In this document: one piece after another, positions 35,470-44,372 of the stretch
Position numbering within the stretch: position 1 is the first letter of the stretch
Layout of the letters: each line of letters opens with the position of its first letter
Source of the DNA: Pseudomonas wadenswilerensis
GTDB lineage: Bacteria; Pseudomonadota; Gammaproteobacteria; Pseudomonadales; Pseudomonadaceae
Assembly: GCF_900497695.1 (NCBI RefSeq)
Contig: NZ_UIDD01000012.1
Location: 498,501-562,500 of the forward strand
Direction: 5' to 3'
Length of the DNA stretch: 64,000 bases
Made by a program: the position numbers and the translations under genes
The notes under the pieces: model-generated
The model's database searches: none
Told to the model about the DNA's origin: nothing
What the model saw: the letters and a program-made list of their open reading frames with translations, nothing else

Positions 35470-36108
35470 TCAGCGGTATTCGCCCTCCAGCTCGTCGAGC
35501 TGGTGGTCGAAGCTGCGCAGGCGCGCCGACCAGGTGTACACCAGCACTTCCAGGTCACGATTGAGTACGGCGGCGCCGCGACCGCTGCTTTGCTGCGAGT
35601 CGCACAAATCCAGTTGATAACGCTCGCGGGCCATGGCGGTGGCCACGGTGGACAGCTCACGGGCGTTGTCCAGCCAGTGGCGGCGGTGGTCGTGGGTTTC
35701 GCGGTCCAGCTCGCGGCATTGGCGCTTGAGGGCTTCCAGGCTCTGCTCCAGGGGCGTGCCTTCAAGTTCGCCCATCACCTCCTGAAAAGTGCGCCCGGGT
35801 TGCCAATAGCTGCCCCAGAAGTAGCGGTCAAAGACCGTCTCGACCCGGCGCAAGGCAACCTTGGTGTTCCAGATGGCCACCAGTGTTCGGCCCTGAGCCA
35901 GCTGCCGTTTACTCACCCGCAATTGCTGCCAGGCAATCCAGGCCAGCGCGGTCAGGGCCAGCGCCCCGATCACGCCTCCGGCGGCGTAGAGAAACACCAG
36001 GGCCTGACCCAGGTGGTGGGTCTGTTTGATTCCATAGAAATAACCGACGGTCAGCAGGCCCAGGGCGGTCACGGCACACCAGAAACCGGCGGCATAGGGA
36101 TCTTTCAT
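35470..36108 (-). CDS. Membrane protein of unknown function
   Basis: Protein of 212 residues from MKDPYAAG. Two membrane helices near the N-terminus (FWCAVTALGLLTVGYFYGI and LVFLYAAGGVIGALALTALAWIAW) precede a charged helical cytoplasmic domain. The ATG at 36108 gives the helix a normal N-terminus; the longer frame adds 13 residues. I do not recognise a family. It converges with the CBS gene, 12 nt away. Confidence 0.7.
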   Translation of the reverse strand: MKDPYAAGFWCAVTALGLLTVGYFYGIKQTHHLGQALVFLYAAGGVIGALALTALAWIAWQQLRVSKRQLAQGRTLVAIWNTKVALRRVETVFDRYFWGSYWQPGRTFQEVMGELEGTPLEQSLEALKRQCRELDRETHDHRRHWLDNARELSTVATAMARERYQLDLCDSQQSSGRGAAVLNRDLEVLVYTWSARLRSFDHQLDELEGEYR

Positions 36109-36179
36109 TAGCGCTATCCCCTTGTTGTTTTTTCCTGAGCATAGCAACGCCGTTCGCCGGTAGATGTGCCGCTCAGCGT

Positions 36180-36422
36180 TTATTTTCTCGGACGCCGCAG
36201 CGCCTCGTTGAGCTGGTCGAACATCACCGCCCAGTCGGCATCTTCGTCGATACTGTCTTTCAGAAACGCTCGCTGGCTTGAGGTCCAGAACGGCGCATCG
36301 ACCAGCTTGATATCGCTTTTTAGCGGCGAATGGCTGGTTATGAATTGATCAATCCCCTTCGGATCGTCAGGTAATCCCAGTTGCTTGAACAATTCGGAAA
36401 ACTTGTGGTTTGGTGCTTCCAT
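36180..36422 (-). CDS. DUF2789 family protein
   Basis: Protein of 80 residues from MEAPNHKF, with the DUF2789 pattern LFKQLGLP, IDQFITSHSPL, FWTSSQRAFL. No signal peptide or membrane segment. Function is unknown. It precedes the membrane-protein gene on the same strand and may be cotranscribed with it. Confidence 0.85.
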   Translation of the reverse strand: MEAPNHKFSELFKQLGLPDDPKGIDQFITSHSPLKSDIKLVDAPFWTSSQRAFLKDSIDEDADWAVMFDQLNEALRRPRK

Positions 36423-36482
36423 GGGGCACTCCTTAGAGCCAGGCCGGGCATCCACGACGCCAGCCTGGCAGTGGGTTGATCA

Positions 36483-36941
36483 TCAGCAAACCTCGCGCAC
36501 TTCGGCGTTTGGCACCAGTTTCAGGTACTGCGTCATGTTCATGTGGATCAGGTGATCGTGATCACCAGCCTCGACATAGATATCGCCCTGACGGGTCAGG
36601 GTCGGATCGAGCACCATCTTGATCGAGTACGCGTCACCCAGCGCCGGAATGGCGCCGCGTTCGCAGTCGCCGAACAGGTGTGGCAGGCCGCTTTCATGGG
36701 TCATTTGCCATGCGCCGGTAGCGCGCACCTTGCTCATGTCCAGGTGACGGTTGGCCGGTAGCACGGCCATCAGGTAGTTGCCGTGGCGGTCGTCGAGCAT
36801 GACCGACTTGGCCACCCGCTCGGCCGGTACACCCGCGGTACGCGCCGACTCAAGGCTGGTGGATGAGTGCGGGTGAGGAACAATGTCGTAATCGCAGCCG
36901 GCCTTGTCCAGGCATTGCTGCAGGGTTTTTGCCATTCGCAT
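36483..36941 (-). CDS. YbaK/EbsC-family aminoacyl-tRNA deacylase
   Basis: Trans-editing domain protein of 152 residues, expected to hydrolyse mischarged aminoacyl-tRNA. The family core (PHSSTSLESA, AKSVMLDD, MAVLPANRHLD) is present. The ATG at 36941 follows GGAGGTG at good spacing, so longer frames are rejected. It is divergent from the NfeD gene. The substrate (Cys-tRNAPro or Ala-tRNAPro) is not determinable. Confidence 0.85.
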   Translation of the reverse strand: MRMAKTLQQCLDKAGCDYDIVPHPHSSTSLESARTAGVPAERVAKSVMLDDRHGNYLMAVLPANRHLDMSKVRATGAWQMTHESGLPHLFGDCERGAIPALGDAYSIKMVLDPTLTRQGDIYVEAGDHDHLIHMNMTQYLKLVPNAEVREVC

Positions 36942-37043
36942 GATGCACCTCCGGATATAGCCCCCCCACTTCTGAAGTTTAGGCCGTGCTGCCTCAAGCA
37001 GCCGACTAAACTTATTGGACACGCACAGCCCGGGTGAATTCAG

Positions 37044-38429
37044 GTGATCGCTCGCTGGTGTCGGCACCTGCTGCTTTTATTGATGCTCGGCGCGCTGACG
37101 AGCGGCGTGGCAGCGCCCGGTAATCCGGTGCTGGTTTTGAGTATCGATAACGCTATCGGCCCGGCCAGTGCCGACTATCTGGTGCGCGGCCTGGAGCAGG
37201 CCAAGGCGCAGCAGGCGCAATTGGTGGTGATCCGCCTCGATACCCCCGGCGGGCTCGACAGCTCGATGCGCGCAATCATCAAGGCGATTCTCGCCAGCCC
37301 CGTGCCGGTAGCCACTTTCGTCGCCCCCGGTGGCGCCCGGGCGGCCAGCGCCGGTACCTATATCCTCTACGCCAGCCATATCGCCGTGATGGCCCCGGGC
37401 ACCAACCTCGGCGCGGCCACGCCGGTGCAGATCGGCGGCCTGCCGGGCACGCCCAAGGACCCGGCCGCTCCGCCCGCTGCGCCCACCGGCGATAAACAGG
37501 CACCGAACAGTGAACAGGACACCCTGACCCGCAAGCAGATCAACGACGCCGCTGCCTACATTCGCGGCCTGGCGCAACTGCGTGGACGCAACGCCGATTG
37601 GGCGGAACAGGCGGTACGCGAATCGGTCAGCCTGCCGGCCAATGACGCCTTGCGCCTGAAGGTCATCGATCGCATCGCCAACGACCTGCCCGATCTGCTC
37701 CGCCAGCTCGACGGCACCAGCCTCGAAGCCGCCGGCCAGCCGGTACAGTTGCACACCGCCAACGCGGCCATCATCGAACGCGAGCCGGACTGGCGCACGC
37801 GCCTGCTGGCGGTGATCACCAACCCCAGCGTGGCGCTGATCCTGATCATGATCGGCATCTACGGGCTGATGTTCGAGTTCATGAGCCCAGGCTCCGGGGT
37901 TGGCGGGGTGATCGGCGGCATCTGCCTGCTGGTCGCCCTGTATGCCCTGCAGCTGCTGCCGGTGAGCTACGCCGGGGCGGCGCTGATCATGCTCGGCATC
38001 GCCTTCATGATTGCCGAGGCGTTCTTGCCCAGTTTCGGTGTGGTCGGCTTTGGCGGCATCGTCGCCTTCGTGGTCGGCGCGGTGATCCTGATGGACACCG
38101 ACGTGCCCGGCTTCGGCATCCCCCTGGCGTTGATCCTGACCCTCGCCCTGCTCTCGGCGCTGCTGCTCGGCGGCGTGCTGGGCATGGCCATGAAGGCGCG
38201 CAAGCGCGCGCTGGTCAGCGGTGATGCCGGGCTGGTGGGCAGCCTGGCAACGGTGATGGCGGTCAATGACAGTGATCCGTTCATCGGTTCGGTGCAGGTG
38301 CAGGGCGAACAGTGGCAAGCCCAGTGCCAGACGCCATTGCAGGTGGGGCAACGCGTCCGGGTGATTACACGCAAGGGCGTACTACTGGACGTCAGCGCCG
38401 AGGCACAAGCGCCGGAGCAAGGAGACTGA
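37044..38429 (+). CDS. NfeD/ClpP-like membrane serine protease
   Basis: Protein of 461 residues with a signal peptide (LLLLLMLGALTSGVAA), a ClpP-class protease domain with Ser in GARAASAGTYI, then four to five membrane helices and a C-terminal NfeD OB-fold domain. GTG start at 37044. A Pro/Ala-rich insert (about 140-165) lies in the protease domain. It is followed after 1 nt by the slipin gene. NfeD-slipin pairs act together in membrane quality control in other bacteria; the role here is inferred. Confidence 0.9.
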   Translation: MIARWCRHLLLLLMLGALTSGVAAPGNPVLVLSIDNAIGPASADYLVRGLEQAKAQQAQLVVIRLDTPGGLDSSMRAIIKAILASPVPVATFVAPGGARAASAGTYILYASHIAVMAPGTNLGAATPVQIGGLPGTPKDPAAPPAAPTGDKQAPNSEQDTLTRKQINDAAAYIRGLAQLRGRNADWAEQAVRESVSLPANDALRLKVIDRIANDLPDLLRQLDGTSLEAAGQPVQLHTANAAIIEREPDWRTRLLAVITNPSVALILIMIGIYGLMFEFMSPGSGVGGVIGGICLLVALYALQLLPVSYAGAALIMLGIAFMIAEAFLPSFGVVGFGGIVAFVVGAVILMDTDVPGFGIPLALILTLALLSALLLGGVLGMAMKARKRALVSGDAGLVGSLATVMAVNDSDPFIGSVQVQGEQWQAQCQTPLQVGQRVRVITRKGVLLDVSAEAQAPEQGD

Positions 38430-38430
38430 A

Positions 38431-39177
38431 ATGTTTTTCGAACTGGGTTTTGGCGCCTTGCTGGCGCTGCTGGCGGTGCTGTTGCTGTCGGCGTTTCGCA
38501 TCCTGCGCGAGTACGAGCGCGGCGTGGTGTTCCAGCTCGGGCGCTTCTGGCGGGTCAAGGGGCCGGGGCTGGTATTGCTGATTCCGGGGATTCAGCAGAT
38601 GGTCCGGGTCGACCTGCGCACCGTGGTGCTGGATGTGCCGCCACAGGATGTGATCACCCGCGACAACGTCTCGGTCAAGGTCAACGCGGTGCTGTACTTT
38701 CGCGTGCTCGACCCGCAGAAGGCGATCATCCAGGTCGAGGACTTTCTCATGGCCACCAGCCAACTGGCGCAGACCACTTTACGTGCGGTGCTGGGCAAGC
38801 ATGAACTGGATGAACTGCTGGCCGAGCGTGAGCGGCTGAACCTGGATATTCGCCAGGTGCTGGACGCGCAAACCGATGCCTGGGGCATCAAGGTGGCCAA
38901 CGTCGAGATCAAGCATGTCGACCTCAATGAGTCGATGATCCGCGCCATTGCCCGTCAGGCCGAGGCTGAACGGGAGCGGCGGGCCAAGGTAATCCATGCC
39001 GAAGGTGAGCTGCAGGCGTCGGAGAAACTGATGCAGGCAGCGGAAATGCTCGGCCGCCAATCGGGGGCGATGCAACTGCGGTACATGCAGACCTTGGGCA
39101 GCATTGCCGGCGACAAGTCGTCGACCATCGTGTTTCCGTTGCCGATCGAGATGCTCAAGGGGCTTGTGGATAAGTAA
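38431..39177 (+). CDS. Slipin / stomatin-like (SPFH) membrane protein
   Basis: SPFH/band 7 protein of 248 residues. An N-terminal hydrophobic anchor (FGALLALLAVLLLSAFRIL) is followed by the SPFH domain (VVFQLGRFWRVKGPGLVLLIP, LDVPPQDVITRDNVSV) and a coiled-coil C-terminus rich in Ala/Glu (RQAEAERERRAKVIHAEGE). It is probably the partner and substrate of the NfeD protease encoded just upstream. Confidence 0.93.
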   Translation: MFFELGFGALLALLAVLLLSAFRILREYERGVVFQLGRFWRVKGPGLVLLIPGIQQMVRVDLRTVVLDVPPQDVITRDNVSVKVNAVLYFRVLDPQKAIIQVEDFLMATSQLAQTTLRAVLGKHELDELLAERERLNLDIRQVLDAQTDAWGIKVANVEIKHVDLNESMIRAIARQAEAERERRAKVIHAEGELQASEKLMQAAEMLGRQSGAMQLRYMQTLGSIAGDKSSTIVFPLPIEMLKGLVDK

Positions 39178-39178
39178 G

Positions 39179-39254
39179 GCTGGCTCCCACAAGGGCTCTG
39201 TTTACACAGCACCTGTGGGAGCTGGCCTTGCCGGCGATGCAAGGCGCAGCCTTG
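39179..39254. repeat. REP pair
   Basis: Inverted REP units (GGCTGGCTCCCAC and GTGGGAGCTGGCC) separate the convergent slipin and outer-membrane efflux genes. Confidence 0.7.
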
Positions 39255-39260
39255 CCGCTC

Positions 39261-40661
39261 TCACCAACCGCCACCCAACGCCAGGAACAAGCCAATCTGC
39301 CCCATCGCCACCTGGGTATTGGCCGCCGCCAGTTGCGCACGCATGTCGGTATAGGTACGGGTCGCCTGCAGGTCAGCGAGGAACGACTCGCGCCCGGCCT
39401 GGTAAAAGCGATGGGTCTGATCCGCCGCCAATTGCGCAGAGCGCTCGGCATCAGCCAAGGCATCACGCCGCTCCAGCAATGCGCTGTACTGCGCAAGGCT
39501 GGTCTGGGTTTCACGAATGGCGTTGAGCACCACGCCGTCAAAATGCGCCAACGCTGCCTGGGTCGAAGCCTCTGCTTCACGAATACGCGCCCGCGAGCCA
39601 TTGGTCGGTACATTCCAGGTCAGCAGTGGGCCGAAGCCCCAGCGATTGGTCGCAGGTTTGCCCAGGTTCTCGAGGATACCGATGGTGCCCACCTGAGCAC
39701 CGATGCTGATGTCCGGATACAACTGCCCGGTGGCCACGCCAATGGTCGCCGTGGCCGCCGCCAGGCTGCGTTCGGCCTGGCGGATATCCGGGCGGCGCTT
39801 GAGCAGCGCCGCGCCATCACCCACCGGCAGTACCTGGGCGATATGCGGCAGCTCGGCGCAATCGCCAGTACCCGCCGGCAATTGATTGACCGGCTTGGCC
39901 AGCAGCATCGACAAGGTATACAGGCCCGCTTCACGTGCAGCTTGATAACGCGGCAGTTCGGCGCGCAACGATTTGAACTGGGTCTGCGAACGGGTCACCT
40001 GGGTTTCGTCACCTCGGCCAGCGTCACGCAGGCGCTGGGTCAGGGTCACGCTTTGTTCCTGCAGGTCCAGGGACTCATGGGCGATGTGGTATTCCTCGTT
40101 GGCCGCACACACCTGGGTATAGGCGCGCACCACGTCCGCCACCAGGGTAATGCGCGCAGTATCGGCGGCGGCCTGGGTCGCATCGGCATTGGCCTGGGCG
40201 GCCTCGACGCCACGCTTGAGGGTGCCCCACAGGTCAAACTGGTAGGAAGCGCTGATAATCGCCTCACCAATGTTGGCCACCGGCACCTTCTCTGGCAGCA
40301 GGAACGCCTCGCCAGACTCTTGCAAACGCTGGGCGCCCAGCTTCACGCCACCATTGAGGCCGCCCTGGGCCTCGGCTTCTTCGACCTGGGCACGGGCCTT
40401 GGCGATGTTCGCCGCCGCCACGCGCAATTCGCTGTTGGCCGCCAGGGCCTGGCGCACCAGTCGATTGAGACGTTCGTCCTGATACAGGTGCCACCAGTCT
40501 TTGGGCACCGGTGCCGAGACCACGCTGTCGGCGTCCTGGCGCAGCTCGCCCTGCAGGTCGGCGCGCTGGATAGCGGCGTCCTTGGGCACTTGGTAATCCG
40601 GCCCAACCATCTGGCAGGCCGACAGCAGCAGGCTCAGGCCGAGCAGCGACAGCCGTTTCAT
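39261..40661 (-). CDS. Outer-membrane efflux lipoprotein (NodT/OprM family)
   Basis: TolC-like outer-membrane factor of 466 residues with lipobox LLSACQ near residue 16, so a lipoprotein. Two OEP repeats are visible with the NodT pattern (AAANIAKARAQVEEAEA, DIRQAERSLAAATATIG). It is the last gene of a five-gene operon and its ATG overlaps the HlyD stop codon by 4 nt. It should form the exit duct for the FUSC/HlyD pump upstream. Confidence 0.92.
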   Translation of the reverse strand: MKRLSLLGLSLLLSACQMVGPDYQVPKDAAIQRADLQGELRQDADSVVSAPVPKDWWHLYQDERLNRLVRQALAANSELRVAAANIAKARAQVEEAEAQGGLNGGVKLGAQRLQESGEAFLLPEKVPVANIGEAIISASYQFDLWGTLKRGVEAAQANADATQAAADTARITLVADVVRAYTQVCAANEEYHIAHESLDLQEQSVTLTQRLRDAGRGDETQVTRSQTQFKSLRAELPRYQAAREAGLYTLSMLLAKPVNQLPAGTGDCAELPHIAQVLPVGDGAALLKRRPDIRQAERSLAAATATIGVATGQLYPDISIGAQVGTIGILENLGKPATNRWGFGPLLTWNVPTNGSRARIREAEASTQAALAHFDGVVLNAIRETQTSLAQYSALLERRDALADAERSAQLAADQTHRFYQAGRESFLADLQATRTYTDMRAQLAAANTQVAMGQIGLFLALGGGW

Positions 40662-41533
40662 TGCCCGTTGCCCTCAACGATCGACACCGTCGCGGTACGC
40701 CCGGCGATCATGCGAAAGTCCGCGGGTACTTCATCGAAGGCGATGCGCACCGGAATTCGCTGGGCCAGCCGCACCCAGCTGAACGCCGGGTTGACGTTGG
40801 GCAGCAGGTTGGCGCCGCTGCTGCGGTCGCGGTCCTCGATACCGGCGGCGATGCTCTGCACTCGCCCACTCAGGCGTGTGTTGTCGCCGAGCACACGGAT
40901 ATCCACAGCCTGGCCGATGTGAATGCCGGCCAGCTTGGTTTCTTCGAAGTAGCCATCGACATGGTAGGAGTCGCTGTCGACCACCGACAGCACTGGCCGC
41001 CCGGCGCTGACGAACTCATGGGCACGCGGCGCGCGGTCGTTGAGGTAGCCATCGACCGGGCTGCGCACCACCGAGCGGTCGAGGTTCAGTTGCGCGGCAT
41101 CCACCGCCACCTGGGCTTCGGCCAGCGCCGACTCGGCACGGGCCTGGCGCGACTGGCTCTCTTCCAGTTGCTCCTGCGCCACCAGGTTGCCCAGGCCACG
41201 GTTACGCCGGGCTTCACGCTGGGCCTGGGCCAGGGTTTCCTTGCGCTCGGCCAGGGTCGCCTGGGCCTGGCGCAGGGCCAGGTGGAAGCGGTCCTGGTCG
41301 ATGGTGAACAGCACGTCGCCGCGTTTGACCACCTGGTTGTCACGCACTTCGACCTGCTGAATCAAGCCGGAGACATCCGGGGCAATCTGGATCACATCGG
41401 CGCGAATGTGCCCGTCCCGGGTCCAGGGCGCGAACATGTAGTACATGACCATCTGCCAGACCAGTACGGTCGCCAGCGTCACTACCAGCAGGGTCAGGAC
41501 CACGCGGCCCAGGGTCAACAAGGGTTTTTTCAT
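40658..41533 (-). CDS. HlyD/EmrA-family periplasmic adaptor
   Basis: Membrane-fusion protein of 291 residues from MKKPLLTL. One N-terminal membrane helix, a biotinyl-lipoyl-like domain (VSGLIQQVEVRDNQVVKRGD), a coiled hairpin (AQATLAERKETLAQAQREA) and a beta-barrel part (VRSPVDGYLNDRAPR). Its ATG overlaps the DUF1656 stop codon. AaeA-like adaptor of an aromatic-acid type pump by context. Confidence 0.93.
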   Translation of the reverse strand: MKKPLLTLGRVVLTLLVVTLATVLVWQMVMYYMFAPWTRDGHIRADVIQIAPDVSGLIQQVEVRDNQVVKRGDVLFTIDQDRFHLALRQAQATLAERKETLAQAQREARRNRGLGNLVAQEQLEESQSRQARAESALAEAQVAVDAAQLNLDRSVVRSPVDGYLNDRAPRAHEFVSAGRPVLSVVDSDSYHVDGYFEETKLAGIHIGQAVDIRVLGDNTRLSGRVQSIAAGIEDRDRSSGANLLPNVNPAFSWVRLAQRIPVRIAFDEVPADFRMIAGRTATVSIVEGNGQ

Positions 41534-41742
41534 GGCAGCATCAGGTTTCGGCAAAAGTGATCGACCGTGCCGAGCAGCACGGCGTAAAGCGCAACGTTGA
41601 ACAGCGCCCGGTGCCAGACCAGGCGGTAGAAGTGCACGCGGTTGAGCAGCGCGTGCACACCGAGAAACAGCAAATAGGTGAGGACCATCATCACCAGCAG
41701 CGTGGGCAGGAACACCCCGCTGATATCCAGATCTCCGATCAC
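41530..41742 (-). CDS. DUF1656 small membrane protein
   Basis: Protein of 70 residues with two membrane helices (VFLPTLLVMMVLTYLLFLGV, LFNVALYAVLLGTVDHF). The start is GTG at 41742, overlapping the FUSC stop codon as GTGA; the longer frame upstream runs inside the FUSC gene. DUF1656 proteins (AaeX-like) go with FUSC and HlyD genes in aromatic-acid efflux operons. Function of the small protein is unknown. Confidence 0.88.
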   Translation of the reverse strand: MIGDLDISGVFLPTLLVMMVLTYLLFLGVHALLNRVHFYRLVWHRALFNVALYAVLLGTVDHFCRNLMLP

Positions 41743-43829
41743 AGCGGCGCTCCATCGATGCCGTAGGGCAGTTGTGACTGATCGCCGGACGGCTCCAGCA
41801 CCACCTCGACCCCCGGCAACAGTGCCAGGCGCAAGCCGCTCAGGGCGTGCAGCAGGTGCACGCGGGCTTCGGCGCAATCAGCCAGGTCGTTGAGGTTCAG
41901 CGCACGGCGGGCGCGCTCCATGCTCTGCAACAGCACCTCGGGAGCATGCAGGCGACGGCGGGCATCCAGGCAGGCCTGGAAGTGTTCACCCACCTCTTCC
42001 ACCACCCGCTCCAGCAACTGGCGCGGATGCGCGCCGACCCGGGGCATGTAGGCCAGCAGGTCGAGCAGGTTCAGGCCCACGCGCAGGTCACGCAGGGCAG
42101 TGCCGGTGTCCTGGCCGGTCTGGGTCAGGCGCGGCAGTTGCTGCATCAGCCGGTCGAGCATCTGCACACCCAGGTGGCGGTGCTCGGCCAGCGTGGCCGG
42201 CTGGGTCATGCCGACGATGTCGTGCCAGCTGAAGCGGGTCAGGCGCTTGGCCGCCAGCTCGACGCCGAACGGGCGCACCACCAGGGTCCAGACGAAGGCG
42301 AACAGCAAGCCCACCGGCCCGGCCAGGTTGGCGTTGATAAAGGTCAGGAAGTTGGCGTCGTAGGCGCCCTGGATGCTGATGAAGGAGGCGGTGTTGACGA
42401 TGGTCAGCAAGGTGCCCAGGTAGAAGCGCGGCTGCACGGTCAGGGTGCCGACGCAGATGCACGGCACGGCGAAGGCCAGCACCAGCATCGGGAAGTCGTG
42501 CAGGTTGGGCAGCACCAGGAACAGGTAAAGGCTGGCGAACAGCACCGACAGCGAAGTCCAGAAGAAAAACCGGTAGATCTGCGGCGCCGGGTCGTCCATG
42601 GCGGCAAAGAAGCTGCAGGCCACGGCAGCGAGAATCACCGCGCTGCCACCGTCGCCCCAGCCAAGCAAGATCCACAGCGTGGTGGCGACGATGATTGCGC
42701 TGACGGTGGAGAACACCGAGTACAGCATCAGCCCACGATCAAAAAACGGCGTCAGCCGGCCCAGGCGCCAGTGCCGATAGACCGCGCGCCAGGGCGACAG
42801 GTCTTCGTTGCGGATGGCGTGCTGCAGGCTGCAGCAGTCCTGCCACAGGTCGACCCACTCGGCCAGGCGATAGAGTGCGTTGGACAGCAGCAGAGAGGCG
42901 CGTTCATCAAGGGCCGCGGCACTCGGTTGCAGGTGTTCGATTTGTGCACGCAACGCTGACCAGCGCGCCGCCGAGGGGGCCTGCGCGGTGCCTTGCAGCC
43001 AGGCACGGGCCGCAGTCAGCAACGGCTGCAATTGTTCGGTCTGGGCCGGGGCGCGGCCTTCAAGGGCGAGCAAGGCGTCGTCGAGGGCATCGATCACCGG
43101 CAGCAGGTGGATCATCCGCCCGCGCAGCTCGCGGGCGTTCTTCACCGTTTGCGGGCGGGCGCCTTCATGGGACAGCTGGCCAATCATCAGCTCCAGCGAG
43201 TTGAAGGTGGTGACCATCGAGGCGCGCAAGCCGCCGACCTTATCGGCGCTGGCTTCGCGGGCCAGAAAGGTATCGCTGTAACGGATCGCCTCGCTGAACC
43301 AGTTGCCGGTGGCGCCAACCAGCACCGGGGTCAGGCGCCGCGGCCAGAAGATCGCCCCGACCACCGCCGCACAGACAATGCCCAGGCAGATTTCCTGGGC
43401 CCGCGAAGAGGCGATATCGAACACCGCCAGCGGGTCGTCGACCACCGGCAGGGCAATCATCGGCAAGGTGTAGCCAGCAAGCATCAACGCATAGCTGTTG
43501 GCGGTGCGCAGGTGCAGCGAGAGGAACAGCAAGGTGCCGGTCCACAAGGCCACGGCGACCGTCAGCAGCACCGGCGTCTGCACCAGCAGCGGCACCAAAA
43601 ACACCGCCCCGGCAGCGCCGAGCAAGGTGCCCATGGCGCGATACAGAGCCTTGGAACTGGTCGGCCCGACGAACGGGCTGGAGACGATATAAACCGTGGC
43701 CATGGCCCAGTAAGGCCGTGGCAGCTGCATGAGCAGGGCAATGTACAGGGCAATCATCGATGCGGCGAAGGTGCGCACACCGTAGAACCAGTCGCGCGCG
43801 GGCGGCATTGAGCTGAAAAATCCGCTCAC
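41739..43829 (-). CDS. FUSC-family inner-membrane efflux protein (AaeB-like)
   Basis: Inner-membrane pump of 696 residues with two hydrophobic blocks, each about five to six helices (residues about 20-170 and 365-510), and a long hydrophilic region between and after them. The FUSC pattern is visible (PYWAMATVYIVSSPFVGPTSSKALYRAMGTLLGA). The start is GTG at 43829, overlapping the MarR stop as GTGA; an ATG at 43808 is the alternative. AaeB-like aromatic-acid or toxic-compound export is the likely job. Confidence 0.9.
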   Translation of the reverse strand: MSGFFSSMPPARDWFYGVRTFAASMIALYIALLMQLPRPYWAMATVYIVSSPFVGPTSSKALYRAMGTLLGAAGAVFLVPLLVQTPVLLTVAVALWTGTLLFLSLHLRTANSYALMLAGYTLPMIALPVVDDPLAVFDIASSRAQEICLGIVCAAVVGAIFWPRRLTPVLVGATGNWFSEAIRYSDTFLAREASADKVGGLRASMVTTFNSLELMIGQLSHEGARPQTVKNARELRGRMIHLLPVIDALDDALLALEGRAPAQTEQLQPLLTAARAWLQGTAQAPSAARWSALRAQIEHLQPSAAALDERASLLLSNALYRLAEWVDLWQDCCSLQHAIRNEDLSPWRAVYRHWRLGRLTPFFDRGLMLYSVFSTVSAIIVATTLWILLGWGDGGSAVILAAVACSFFAAMDDPAPQIYRFFFWTSLSVLFASLYLFLVLPNLHDFPMLVLAFAVPCICVGTLTVQPRFYLGTLLTIVNTASFISIQGAYDANFLTFINANLAGPVGLLFAFVWTLVVRPFGVELAAKRLTRFSWHDIVGMTQPATLAEHRHLGVQMLDRLMQQLPRLTQTGQDTGTALRDLRVGLNLLDLLAYMPRVGAHPRQLLERVVEEVGEHFQACLDARRRLHAPEVLLQSMERARRALNLNDLADCAEARVHLLHALSGLRLALLPGVEVVLEPSGDQSQLPYGIDGAPL

Positions 43830-44278
43830 GCCGGCACGCCCGGGGTGCGCTGGGCGGCCTCTTCGAAGGCGCGCAGTACGCGCAGGGTGGCCAGCAAGTC
43901 AGCTTCGTCGATGCCCTGGAGCACTTCGCGGCGCAGGCGCACCAGTTCGCCTTCGATGGCTTCAGCCAGCACCCGGCCGCTGGCGGTCAGGCTCAGGGCC
44001 TTGGCTCGACGGTCGACCGGATCTTCAGTGCGGCAGACGAAGCCGGCATTGCACAGCTGGTCGAGCAGGCGCACCAGTGACGGGCTTTCGAGCCCTGCCG
44101 CTTGCGCTACGGCGACCTGATGCACGCCATCGCCCAGCCGCACGATCATCAGCAGTGGCACCGCGCAGGCTTCGGAAATGCCGTAGCCGGCCAGGGTCGC
44201 CTGGCAGATGCGCCGCCAGTGCCGGCCGGCCACCACCATACCGCTGCTGATGTTGAGTTGCAGTGCGTCGAGGGTCAT
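43826..44278 (-). CDS. MarR-family regulator of the efflux operon
   Basis: MarR-type winged-helix regulator of 150 residues. The DNA-recognition part reads VAQAAGLESPSLVRLLDQL and the wing CRTEDPVDRRAKALSLTASGR. It is the first gene of the MarR-FUSC-DUF1656-HlyD-OMF operon, so it probably represses its own transcript until an aromatic ligand binds. The upstream region to 44372 has an AT-rich stretch at 44300-44325 but no clear dyad. Confidence 0.92.
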   Translation of the reverse strand: MTLDALQLNISSGMVVAGRHWRRICQATLAGYGISEACAVPLLMIVRLGDGVHQVAVAQAAGLESPSLVRLLDQLCNAGFVCRTEDPVDRRAKALSLTASGRVLAEAIEGELVRLRREVLQGIDEADLLATLRVLRAFEEAAQRTPGVPA

Positions 44279-44372
44279 GAGGGGAGGTTCGTGGCTATAT
44301 TCATAGTTTGCTAACTATCAATATTCTTCGATCACCGCCCCTGCCGTCAATAGTGGCTGACAGACGTCGTGT

